NCBI GenBank assembly: GCA_011620315.1
Contig: WOZO01000206.1
Coordinates: 1 to 38,750, forward strand
Source: Sideroxydans sp.
GTDB lineage: Bacteria; Pseudomonadota; Gammaproteobacteria; Burkholderiales; Gallionellaceae
Length of the DNA: 38,750 nucleotides
Reading direction: 5' to 3'
Below are positions 31,101 to 38,645 of the stretch, piece by piece. The notes below the pieces were generated by a model. The model was not told the DNA's origin. It did not search any database and saw only the letters and a program-made list of their open reading frames with translations. The position numbers were made by a program, and so were the translations under genes. How positions within the stretch are numbered: position 1 is the stretch's first letter; every line of letters starts with the position of its first letter.

Positions 31101-31189
31101 GCGACCGTTTGATCGATGAACTTGAGGGGCAATTGCAGCAAAACATCGTCATGGCCGATTTGTTTTCCTGTCATTGGACATTGACATGA
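28169..31189 (+). CDS. SNF2/RapA-like helicase of defence locus
   Basis: A 1006-residue superfamily-2 DNA translocase. Motif I is ADEVGLGKTIEAGL (about residues 64-77), Ia VPANLRKQWHQEL, motif II VVVDEAHRLRN (DEAH at 177-180), motif III LTATPLQNSL. In the C-terminal lobe are IIFTESRRTQDYLL, ATEAGAEGINLQFC and RIEQRIGRCHRYGQ, the last close to RapA/HepA-type motif VI. The tail is long and coiled (EIKELDRRIKEIRTKSK, then QKDQRELEGQRDKKRR). No nuclease motif is visible. Helicases of this shape are common first genes of type III-like restriction clusters, and this one precedes trlF and the mod/res wreck on the same strand. It resembles DISARM DrmD only at the fold level. Start ATG 28169 has no strong ribosome site. 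Confidence 0.85.
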   Translation: MPNHSYSPHQLAYFARKLTLKAATDSMDSMAGALLDAQVDLNPHQIDAALFATSNPLSRGVILADEVGLGKTIEAGLLIAQKWAERKRRILIIVPANLRKQWHQELADKFGLPAMILEAKSFRQASKDGSTNPFDATFSNGSGNGLGRDKIVICSYQFAAGKAQAVKDVAWDLVVVDEAHRLRNVYKPDNKTARILRDALSHTRKVFLTATPLQNSLLELYGLVSFIDDRVFGDLDSFRTQFSQLRDPGSFEALKQRISPICKRTLRRQVEAYVKYTRRIPLLREFKPGDDETRLYNLVTEYLQRDSLFALPNSQRQLITLVLRKLLASSSFAIAGALESLIRRLQQTLDEKAAPAPLIDELNQDYESLDETADELGAEAAEEEKIKTAQQIAAIRAEIADLDGFRQLAISITENAKGIALLQALKVAFVRLQELGAAKKAIIFTESRRTQDYLLSLLSKTEYADGVVLFNGSNNDPISRRVYAEWMERNKGTDRVSGSRSADTRAALVDYFRNNENPGGTIMIATEAGAEGINLQFCSLVINYDLPWNPQRIEQRIGRCHRYGQKHDVVVVNFLNRDNEADRRVYELLDQKFQLFDGVFGASDEVLGAVESGVDFERRIADIYQNCRHPNDIHTAFEQLQLDLAGEISDAMLNARKSLLENFDEVVQERLKIAKRDAASSLDRLERLLMRFTRAMLDGHAEFEGDALAFTLTHVPSVITNMGDVSGEHIPLGRYELPRRSEEAHIYRLQHPLAQNLLRAALRQPLEPTRLHLDYDAYGLKVSVLEALRGQQGIAAVQLLRVESLGATEEYLLAAGWTDHQALDAEITEKLLALPGHAESLPRVDTPPTQAALSSALASSEQPPLDFAAAHVAIPEALRQELAGQKAVIIGNIERRNLGLFSDETEKLDAWADDLKVGLEREIKELDRRIKEIRTKSKGAATLSEKLDAQKDQRELEGQRDKKRRELFTRQDEIQARRDRLIDELEGQLQQNIVMADLFSCHWTLT

Positions 31190-31252
31190 AGTAGCTCGCC
31201 CCTTGAGCCTGTCATTGAGTAAACTGGACATGCAAAGGGAACAGGTCGAAAT

Positions 31253-31381
31253 TTGAAGCGATTATCCAAAGCAGAGTCAGATTCGATAGATGGTGATTTG
31301 CAGGGAATTGAGGGCAAGTCGTTGCAGGTGATTGAAGGGCTAGAACTTCCGATGCTTACGAGCGATGGTATTACTCGGTAA
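31253..31381 (+). other. Possible small ORF between helicase and trlF
   Basis: In the 228-base gap between the two large genes, a frame opening at TTG 31253 runs 42 codons (KRLSKAESDSIDGDLQG, then LPMLTSDGITR) to a TAA at 31379. There is no good ribosome-binding site and no recognisable family. It may be a relic or chance; reported because the gap otherwise holds nothing. Confidence 0.2.
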
Positions 31382-31417
31382 GTGTTCATATTTGCAACGA
31401 CGTAAGGGGGCAAGGAA

Positions 31418-34400
31418 ATGGCGGAATTAAGCACGTATCCAAGGGGCGCTGAATGGCGCCAGTGGGATTTGCATATTCACTCTCCAGCGTCTTTTCATTG
31501 GGATGGGGCACGCTTTGATGCTGATCCTAACGCGTCCGAAAATACATTACTCATAGATCAGATGATCGAGGCGCTGAACTCGGCAGCGCCGGCTGTTTAC
31601 GCGCTAATGGACTATTGGACTTTCGATGGATGGTTTGCCTTAAAAAAAAGACTTGCTCAAAAGGGCGCGCCTAAGCTAGAAAAAGTTGTATTTCCAGGCA
31701 TAGAACTGAGGCTAATGGCCCCAATGGATGGCAGGCTGAATGCTCACGTTATTTTTTCTGATTCAACACCAGATCAGATTCTATTGGATTTCAAATCTGC
31801 GCTGACCGTGGAGTTGATCAATTCGCCACTATCAAATCATGCTCTGATTGAATTGGCTCGAAAAAAGGTGGGGGAGGACAAACTTAAGCATCATGGTTTC
31901 ATAAAATCTGAGGTTGATAGCAACGACGCAACCGCCTTGCGTGCAGGTTCGACAATTGCAGAAATCAATTGTGATAGCTATAAGCGCGCCCTCGAAAGGA
32001 TTCCGCAAGGCAGCGCGGTCGGTTTTATGCCATTCAGCACTAGCGATGGACTCGATGAAATCAAGTGGCAAGAGCACTATGCATACGTATTGGGCTTGTT
32101 TAACTCGTCGCCAATCTTCGAGACTCGGAACTCAGACCTTTGGGCTGCGTTCGCAGGCGTGAGAACTGCAAAAAATGCTAAATGGCTTGACAACTTCCAG
32201 TATGCGTTAAGTAACACACCGCGATTAGCGGTTTCAGGTAGCGATGCGCACCGGTTCAAGGGAACAGCGAACAACGATCAAAGGGGCTACGGGGATTTTC
32301 CAACTGGAAAAGCAACGTGGATTAAAGCCGACCCAACTTTCTTGGGACTGCTTCAGGCAATCAAAGAGCCTGCCAAGCGGTGCCACATTGGAGATATTCC
32401 GGACAAGCTGCAAAGCATCAATCAAAGCAAAACTTATTTCATTGATCGAGTAGAAGTGAGAAAAATGGTGGGGTCAAAGGTTGAGGGAAATTGGTTATCC
32501 GATTGCAACCTTCCGCTAAATCCTGACCTTATCGCAATCATTGGAAATAAGGGGAGTGGCAAAAGTGCGCTCGCTGATGTAATTGCTCTATTGGGAAATA
32601 CTAGGCAACGAGAGCACCTCTCATTTCTGTCCTCGAAGCGATTTCGGGCTAAACCTAAGGAGTTGGCTAAACACTTTCAAGGCCAAATTACGTGGTTAGA
32701 CGATTCCAAGAGCGCTGTCGTTTCCCTTAACGATGATCCTGACCCGACTGCCGTAGAAATGGTTCGCTACATCCCGCAGCTCCGTTTCGAGAAACTCTGC
32801 AATGACCATGTCTCCGGCGTCTCAGATGTCTTTGAAAAGGAGCTCAGGGCCGTTATCTTTGACCACACAAATCCGGCAATTCGTCAGAAAGCACTCGATT
32901 TCGATCAACTGACTGAGCAGCAGGAACGTAGCTATCGCGACCAGTTGGGCGAGCTCCGAAAAGATCTCCGTCGCTTAAATCTTGAGATCGAATCAATGGA
33001 AGCGCAACTTCAGCCAGAAGTCAGAAAAACTCTGGAAGAGCAATGGGCGCAAAAGAACAAACAAATTGAAGAGCATGACAAAATCAAGCCAGTCGTGGAA
33101 ACAAAGCCGTCAGATCAACTAACTCCAGATCAGGAGATAGCGATCAAAAGACTGGATGAGATTGCCGCTAGTCTAAAGCAGCTTGATGACGACGAGAAAT
33201 TGAATATCACCAATGACGCGCTCATTGCAACAAAAATAAGGTCCGCGCAGTCTGTCCGGGAACGTGTCCGCATCCTGCAAAGACAGTACCAACAATTTGG
33301 GGAAGAAACTGCCCAGGACCTTCAAGTGCTAGGTATTCAGCAGCCTGATATCGCTGACATCAAGATTGATGAAGGTGTTTTGTTGGCATTGATTAATAGT
33401 CTGCCTACGGACAGAGATCGGTTTGTAGCTAACGGTGTGCAAATCGTCCAAAAGAAGCAAGCTTTAAGCGAGGAACAAGGCAACCTTCGAGCAAAATTGA
33501 ATGAGCCTCTGCAGAGGCATCAACAGAGCGTCAACGCGCTAGAGGCATGGGGAAAGAGACGCGTAGAGTTAGTTGGTGCGGCTGATATTCCGGAATCGTT
33601 AAGTGGCGTTGCAGCGCGGTTGGAACAACTAGATAATCTTCCGGCCAGTTTGAGCGATCGAGGTAAGAAGAGGGATGAAATTTCGGGGGAAATCTTCGAT
33701 GTGCTTGAGAAGCAACGACTTGCTCGGGAGCAGTTGTTTGCTCCGGTTCAAGATGTTATCCAGAACAATCAGTTAATAAGGGACGAATATAAGTTGCAAT
33801 TTCAGGCTACTTTAGGCGGGTCGGCAGAAGCACTGGCGACCGCACTATTCAATCTAATAAAGCAAACTGCGAGCGCGTTCCGCGAAGGTGAAGGTGTTGC
33901 AGTAGTTAAGCGAATCGCCGAACAACTAGACTTGGGCAAAAAAGAGGATGTGCTAAAGCTGATTTCAGAAATTCATGCCAAGGTAGCGACCGCTGCAAGC
34001 TCGGGAAATTCAAGTGGGATCGGAATATCATCCATATTGAAAGCCGGTCGTTCACAGAGTGGCGGCAATATTAGCTCCGCTGACGTTTACGACCTACTGT
34101 ATGGGCTCGCCTTCTTGGAGCCCAGGTATTCCCTGCTCTATCAAGACACACAAATCGAACAACTTTCACCCGGTCAGCGGGGTGCTTTGTTGCTCATTTT
34201 TTATTTGTTAGTCGATAAGGGGACCAATCCAATCATTCTTGATCAGCCCGAGGAGAATCTCGATAACGAAACTGTTTTCAGTCTATTGGTTCCAGTTCTT
34301 ACCGAGGCAAAGAAGAAGCGTCAGGTAATTATGGTGACTCACAATCCAAACCTGGCTGTAGTTTGCGATGCGGAGCAGGTGATCTATTCGTCTTTTGACC

Positions 34401-34528
34401 GAAAGAATGGTGCGACGATCAAATATGTTCCCGGCTCAATTGAGAGCCCGGTGATCAATAAGCATGTAGTAAACGTGCTCGAAGGCACCAAAGTCGCGTT
34501 TGATAATCGTCGAAACAAATATCATTAG
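31418..34528 (+). CDS. TrlF-like PHP-domain / ABC-SMC ATPase
   Basis: A 1036-residue protein, start ATG 31418 behind GGGGCAAGG. N-terminal PHP phosphoesterase domain: WDLHIHSPASF (HxH metal motif, about residues 13-17), VFPGIELRL, NAHVIFSD and AVSGSDAHR (about 285). Then an ABC/SMC-type ATPase: Walker A IIGNKGSGKSALADV near residue 375, long coiled coils (about 490-770), signature LSPGQRGALLL, Walker B NPIILDQPEENLD and H-loop MVTHN near the end. This PHP plus SMC-like layout matches the annotated TrlF family. A metal-dependent nuclease or phosphoesterase gated by an ABC sensor is the natural inference. Base composition is visibly more AT-rich than its neighbours. Its stop codon touches the mod remnant (TAGTGATG), so it was an integral member of that operon. 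Confidence 0.85.
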   Translation: MAELSTYPRGAEWRQWDLHIHSPASFHWDGARFDADPNASENTLLIDQMIEALNSAAPAVYALMDYWTFDGWFALKKRLAQKGAPKLEKVVFPGIELRLMAPMDGRLNAHVIFSDSTPDQILLDFKSALTVELINSPLSNHALIELARKKVGEDKLKHHGFIKSEVDSNDATALRAGSTIAEINCDSYKRALERIPQGSAVGFMPFSTSDGLDEIKWQEHYAYVLGLFNSSPIFETRNSDLWAAFAGVRTAKNAKWLDNFQYALSNTPRLAVSGSDAHRFKGTANNDQRGYGDFPTGKATWIKADPTFLGLLQAIKEPAKRCHIGDIPDKLQSINQSKTYFIDRVEVRKMVGSKVEGNWLSDCNLPLNPDLIAIIGNKGSGKSALADVIALLGNTRQREHLSFLSSKRFRAKPKELAKHFQGQITWLDDSKSAVVSLNDDPDPTAVEMVRYIPQLRFEKLCNDHVSGVSDVFEKELRAVIFDHTNPAIRQKALDFDQLTEQQERSYRDQLGELRKDLRRLNLEIESMEAQLQPEVRKTLEEQWAQKNKQIEEHDKIKPVVETKPSDQLTPDQEIAIKRLDEIAASLKQLDDDEKLNITNDALIATKIRSAQSVRERVRILQRQYQQFGEETAQDLQVLGIQQPDIADIKIDEGVLLALINSLPTDRDRFVANGVQIVQKKQALSEEQGNLRAKLNEPLQRHQQSVNALEAWGKRRVELVGAADIPESLSGVAARLEQLDNLPASLSDRGKKRDEISGEIFDVLEKQRLAREQLFAPVQDVIQNNQLIRDEYKLQFQATLGGSAEALATALFNLIKQTASAFREGEGVAVVKRIAEQLDLGKKEDVLKLISEIHAKVATAASSGNSSGIGISSILKAGRSQSGGNISSADVYDLLYGLAFLEPRYSLLYQDTQIEQLSPGQRGALLLIFYLLVDKGTNPIILDQPEENLDNETVFSLLVPVLTEAKKKRQVIMVTHNPNLAVVCDAEQVIYSSFDRKNGATIKYVPGSIESPVINKHVVNVLEGTKVAFDNRRNKYH

Positions 34529-34530
34529 TG

Positions 34531-34665
34531 ATGATCAAGAATCAAAAATTAGAACTCACCTGGATCGGTAAGGATGTGCGGCCCAAGTTGGAGCCGCGCA
34601 TTCTGCTGGAAGACTCCACGAAGAGTTATCACGCCAAGCACCGGATATCGCCGAGTTTGCGGTGA
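34531..34665 (+). pseudogene. N-terminal stub of type III-like adenine methyltransferase (Mod)
   Basis: ATG 34531 opens IKNQKLELTWIGKD, then RPKLEPRILLEDSTKSYHAK, the conserved start of type III/beta-class adenine-specific Mod proteins, just ahead of where family members reach the FGDNLLAL and DPPYNTG motifs. Here the frame ends after 44 codons (stop 34663-34665), so the SAM-binding and catalytic (DPPY) parts are absent. The next sequence is Res, not Mod. Overlap with trlF (stop at 34526-34528) shows mod was originally the next cistron. Family identity comes from this N-terminal block, which I recognise as characteristic. Confidence 0.7.
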
Positions 34666-36971
34666 CGCCTCCGGAAGTAGTCACGGGCGACAACTACGAG
34701 CAGCGCGGCACCAAAAGCCTGCTCGGTGGCATCGAGATCAATATTTTCAACATCTCAAAAATCAATACTGAAGTGCGCGGCGGTAAATCTCCACGCATCA
34801 AGCGTCTATCCGAATATCTGGGGCAGAGTTATTTCGACTACCTTGCGGCCCTGCCCGATCTGGTGCTGCTGATGGATGAGTCGCATCGTTATCGCGCCGG
34901 TGCCGGGGTGCGGGCACTGAATGAACTCAAACCGGTGCTGAGCCTGGAACTGACGGCGACGCCTTTTACCGAATCCCCTCGTGGGCCGGTGCCATTCAAG
35001 AACGTGGTGATGGACTATCCATTGGCGCGGGCTATCGAAGACGGCTTCGTCAAGGAACCTGCCGTCGTTACCCAGCAGAACTTCGACCCCTCAGCGCACA
35101 GCGCGGAACAACTTGAGCGCATCAAGTTGATGGACGGCGTGCGGGTTCACGAAGAAACCAAAGTGCATCTACTGACTTACGCGCAGCAGAAAGGTGAAAA
35201 GCCGGTCAAGCCTTTCATGCTGGTGATCGCCCGCGATACCACTCATGCCAGCCAATTGATGCAGCTTATCTCGGGGGAGTTATTCGCGGGGCGCTACGCC
35301 GGCAAGGTGATTCAGGTCGATAGTGGCACCACCAGTGGCGCGGAAGGTGATGAGATTGTGCAAAAGCTGCTCGCGGTAGAAAGCTACGACGAACCGACCG
35401 AAATCGTTATCCACGTCAACATGCTGAAAGAAGGCTGGGACGTAACCAATCTCTACACCATCGTTCCACTACGGGCGGCGAATGCGCGCACGCTGATTGA
35501 GCAATCCATCGGTCGCGGCCTGCGCCTGCCTTATGGTCGCAAGACCGGCGTGGAAGTGGTGGATCGGCTCAACATCATCGCCCACGACAGATTCCAGGAA
35601 GTGGTGGCTGAGGCTGGGCGCGGCGATTCACCCATACGGTTGAAGGAACTCAAACTCGATCCAATTGGCGATACGCTGGGCGGACTGCGCAGCGTGGCCG
35701 TGACGCCAACGATCAACACACTATTGGGGCTCGGCGCCGTGCCGGATAGTGCGACACCAGCGTCTTATGCAGCCGGTGGGGCACCGACGACGGCGATGTA
35801 CACCGGAGAACAAACCCGTGTGGTGCAGCTGGCAATGGATGTCATCAACGAACTCAGCCGTGATCGCGGGTTGTTGCCAAACAGCGCCGCCTTGCGCAAT
35901 CCCGACGTACAGCAGGAAATCGTGCGCCGGGTCGAAGCGCGGATGACGCCCCAGCAGACAGAGTTGCTCCCTGCAGATGGGCCGGCAATTGCCAGCATAG
36001 CCATTGGTACTGCGGAAGCAGTAGCGGATTACACCATCGACATTCCACGCATCCTGGTCAAACCCAAGGGCACCATACAAAGCGGTTACAAACCATTCGA
36101 TCTTGATGTATCGCGAATGAGCTTTCAGCCACAGGATCAGCAGTTGGTCGGTCGCGGCCTTCAGACAGGCAAAGATGTGCTCTATGGACAGTCTTCAACC
36201 ATTGCCGAATTACGGCCAGAGGACTACATCGTCCGCGAGTTGATCGGCTTCGATGATATTTCCTATGATGACCATGCAGAACTTATCTACGGACTCGCCA
36301 GTCAGGCGGTTGCGCACTTCAAGGGTTATTTGAAGACCGATGCCGAACTGCATAACGTGCTGGCGAATCAGAGTAAGGCGATTGCTGAAAATATCAACGC
36401 CCAGATGTCGGAACACTATTACTACAAAGGCAATGGTGAATCCGAGGTCGTGATCAGCCAAGGATTTACGCCGTTGAAGTCCAGCGCGGTCAATACGTCA
36501 GGCGAAGTTAAACCGCTCCATTGGAGCCCTGATGACAAACGCACCATTTCCCAATATGTCTATGGCGGATTTTCACGATGCGCTTACGACATGCAAAAAT
36601 TCCATTCCGATACCGAGCGCATTCTTGCGCAGATACTGGAGCGTGACGCCTTGCGCTGGTTCCGCCCCGTATCGGGCCAATTCAACATCTATTACTGGCG
36701 CGGCAGAGAACAGCCGGAATACATCCCTGACTTTGTAGCTGCTACACCTGATGCAAATCTCCTGATCGAAACCAAGGCGGCGAAGGATATGACAGACGCC
36801 GAAGTCAATGCCAAAGCGGAAGCGGCGATTACGTGGTGCAAGCACGCCAGCGACTATTCCGCAGCACAAGGTGGCAAGCCATGGCGCTATCTTCTCATCC
36901 CGCATGATGCAGTCGCAGTCAATGCGACATTGCCGGCATTGGTCAGCCGATTCACGGTCGGCACTAAATAA
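34662..36971 (+). pseudogene. Type III-like restriction subunit Res, N-terminally truncated
   Basis: The open frame encodes about 770 C-terminal residues of a Res-type helicase-nuclease. Homologous sequence seems to begin near 34638 (APDIAEFAV, then VTGDNYEQRGTKSLLGG). Visible are LLMDESHRYRAG (motif II, DESH), SLELTATPF (III), EGWDVTNLYTIVPLRA and EQSIGRGLRLPYG (motif VI). At the C-terminus a PD-ExK nuclease reads EYIPDFV, then LLIETKAAKD. The Walker A segment (typically TGTGKT within the first ~100 residues of Res) and perhaps 200 N-terminal residues are missing, so it should lack ATP-driven activity. GTG 34662 overlaps the mod-stub stop (GTGA) and could allow reinitiation. Otherwise no ribosome site is seen. 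Confidence 0.8.
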
Positions 36972-36994
36972 CTCGTCGATCTGATCGATCCTTA

Positions 36995-37010
36995 GTCGCC
37001 AATTGGCGAC
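36995..37010. repeat. Perfect palindrome downstream of res
   Basis: GTCGCCAATTGGCGAC is a 16-base perfect palindrome. Outer CCTTA (36990-36994) and TAAGG (37014-37018) extend the symmetry with a three-base offset. It lies in the 279-base AT-rich gap between res and the next ORF and could be a terminator stem (no T-run follows) or an operator. Confidence 0.45.
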
Positions 37011-37060
37011 ATGTAAGGATGCGATGAAATCAGCATTTATTCATGCCATTGACAATTCCG

Positions 37061-37078
37061 TGTCGCCGCATTGCGACA
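37061..37078. promoter_or_regulatory. Dyad TGTCGC-N6-GCGACA
   Basis: Arms TGTCGC and GCGACA are separated by CGCATT, upstream of the ORF at 37251. The half site TTGCGACA recurs at 38429-38436 after the luxR-like gene, and a related half site occurs in the palindrome at 36995. A shared regulator site is possible. Confidence 0.3.
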
Positions 37079-37250
37079 AGTACCTTGGTCATTTTGCATA
37101 ATTCAATTGAGATAGCTTGCGTATCTCTATAAGAAGTAAGCAAATGTAAACACTGGAATAATTGTTGCTAATTATGAATATTGCAAGGTGCAGTGTGGAT
37201 TAACTCGCGAATAATAATGTCCGCAATGTAGATAGCAAGCACCGGCGGTT

Positions 37251-37652
37251 GTGAGTGAACAGCATTTTTACGTGGAAAGTTTTACGTGGGAAAAGTGCCA
37301 ATTCCAACCGGGTTGGCATCCTTGTTCTGTAAACACTGCGGTGCCTCGCTCGATGAAACGAACGGATATACCGAAGCCCAGGAAGTTGCTCACTGAATTC
37401 AGTAGCCCGTTGGGCAGCGAAACGCTGAGCGTTCGCATTTATCGTGATCGCGAAACCTTTATTTGTGAGCGTCGCCTCGTGGAGCGCGATGGCACTTCGT
37501 TCACGATAGCTCTACCTTTCACTGAGCCACAGGCTGCACGGGTATTTTTATCTGCTGACCCCTACTACAGTCACGTAAAGCTAGAAGTTCGACAGGTCTT
37601 GGTGAGACTGGACCGGGCGTGGCGTCGCGTCAATGGAAAAGCACTCACCTGA
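37251..37652 (+). CDS. Hypothetical protein overlapping the LuxR-type gene
   Basis: An open frame of 133 codons from GTG 37251, or 99 from ATG 37353 (KRTDIPKPRKLLTEFSSPLG). It ends 20 bases inside the following luxR-type gene, which suggests cotranslation. The longer version contains FTWEKCQFQPGWHPCSVNT. The body (ETLSVRIYRDRETFICERRL, then ALPFTEPQAARVFLSADPYY) looks like a compact alpha/beta protein. No signal peptide, membrane helix or known motif is evident. I do not recognise the family; partnership with the regulator is inferred from the overlap only. Confidence 0.5.
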   Translation: MSEQHFYVESFTWEKCQFQPGWHPCSVNTAVPRSMKRTDIPKPRKLLTEFSSPLGSETLSVRIYRDRETFICERRLVERDGTSFTIALPFTEPQAARVFLSADPYYSHVKLEVRQVLVRLDRAWRRVNGKALT

Positions 37653-38388
37653 AATCATTACTTCCGTTGAGCATGCCAACGATTGCATTTCATTGATCGG
37701 TGGCTACGAAACGGAAGTTGATGTAGATGCTGCCGCGCTGCGAATCGTGCAGTTCTTCGATTTCCAATACTTTGTCTTTGGCGCTTTCTTTAGAAGCGGC
37801 GAGCGAGAACACTATCGATATGTCTTCGGATGTGTACCAGAATGGTGTTATCTGTATATTCAAAACAAGTGGTACGCGATTGACCCGTTTATCGGATATG
37901 TACTGAAAAATTCCAGTCCCATCCTTGCGTCTGACATTCCTTTGACCAGCCCTGGTCAAGAGCGAATGGTGGCCTCGGCAGGCGAGCATGGGTTTCGTTC
38001 CAGCATTGTTGTTCCCGTGCATAGCGCCTCATCAACCTGGATCGGGCTGCTTCACCTTGGAACAGGTGAAGGACCGGATCGAGCGCAACGTAGTTTCGAC
38101 GCACATCGAAATCTCATGCGAGCATTTGGGCTCGAACTGCTGGAGTGGTTCGACTCCAGGCTGCATGACAACAACGTGTCTGACCTCGACCTGGACAAAC
38201 TAGACTTGAAATTGCTATGCAAGGCTCAGGAGCATGCAACCGCCGCAGAAGCTGCGCGTGAACTGGGCATTACCCTGGCGCTTGCCGAGGCGCGCTACCG
38301 GCGTCTGTACAGAAAGCTCGACGTGCCAGCCAAGCGACATGCCGTCGAAAAGGCAGTCGAATTAGGCCTCATCAGGTCTTTGCTGTGA
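37633..38388 (+). CDS. LuxR-family regulator with autoinducer-binding-like domain
   Basis: A 251-residue cytosolic transcription factor. The N-terminal domain has WCYLYIQNKWYAIDPFIGYV: Trp71, Tyr75, Asp84 and Pro85 align at the exact spacings of the conserved AHL-pocket Trp57, Tyr61, Asp70 and Pro71. The usual Trp85 position is Ala99 (SPILASD), and GFRSSIVVPVHS holds the conserved Gly. The C-terminal helix-turn-helix is LuxR-like but divergent (AAEAARELGITLALAEARYR, then KLDVPAKRHAVEKAVELGL). No luxI is visible in the window, so it is a solo. The Trp-to-Ala change suggests an altered or non-AHL ligand. It probably acts on the nearby dyads. Confidence 0.8.
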   Translation: MEKHSPEIITSVEHANDCISLIGGYETEVDVDAAALRIVQFFDFQYFVFGAFFRSGEREHYRYVFGCVPEWCYLYIQNKWYAIDPFIGYVLKNSSPILASDIPLTSPGQERMVASAGEHGFRSSIVVPVHSASSTWIGLLHLGTGEGPDRAQRSFDAHRNLMRAFGLELLEWFDSRLHDNNVSDLDLDKLDLKLLCKAQEHATAAEAARELGITLALAEARYRRLYRKLDVPAKRHAVEKAVELGLIRSLL

Positions 38389-38522
38389 CGGGAAGTTCGG
38401 CTCTGCGTCAATCCCGCTTTTCTGCATTTTGCGACAGATCATTTCTCTGAGATACGGTTGTTGTTCAGCGAAGCTGAGAATTCTGGAATATTTTTTAGTT
38501 ATCACAATATTTTAACGAGTGC

Positions 38523-38551
38523 AATATCGAAACCGGGCGCGTTTCGATATT
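38523..38551. promoter_or_regulatory. Perfect 11-7-11 inverted repeat before the last gene
   Basis: Arms AATATCGAAAC and GTTTCGATATT are exact complements around a seven-base centre. It lies downstream of the luxR-like gene and 94 bases before the start of the following gene. A loose -35 TTTCAA and -10 TATGCT (38573-38578) with 16-bp spacing follow directly, so it is placed like a class of activator site. A weak terminator stem is the alternative, though no T-run follows. Confidence 0.45.
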
Positions 38552-38645
38552 TTCAAATTGATTACCCGCGCCTATGCTTTCTCTAACGGTCGCTGCCTCC
38601 AATTACGAATTGTCACTGGTGCGGCCATCGAAGAAAGGAAACAGC

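Noticed and set aside
28169-31189. Helicase as DrmD of a DISARM system
   Set aside because: No DrmA, DrmB, DrmC or DISARM methylase is present; neighbours fit a type III-like locus instead.
34531-36971. A functional type III restriction-modification system
   Set aside because: Mod lacks its catalytic region and Res lacks motif I, so the pair cannot work as such.
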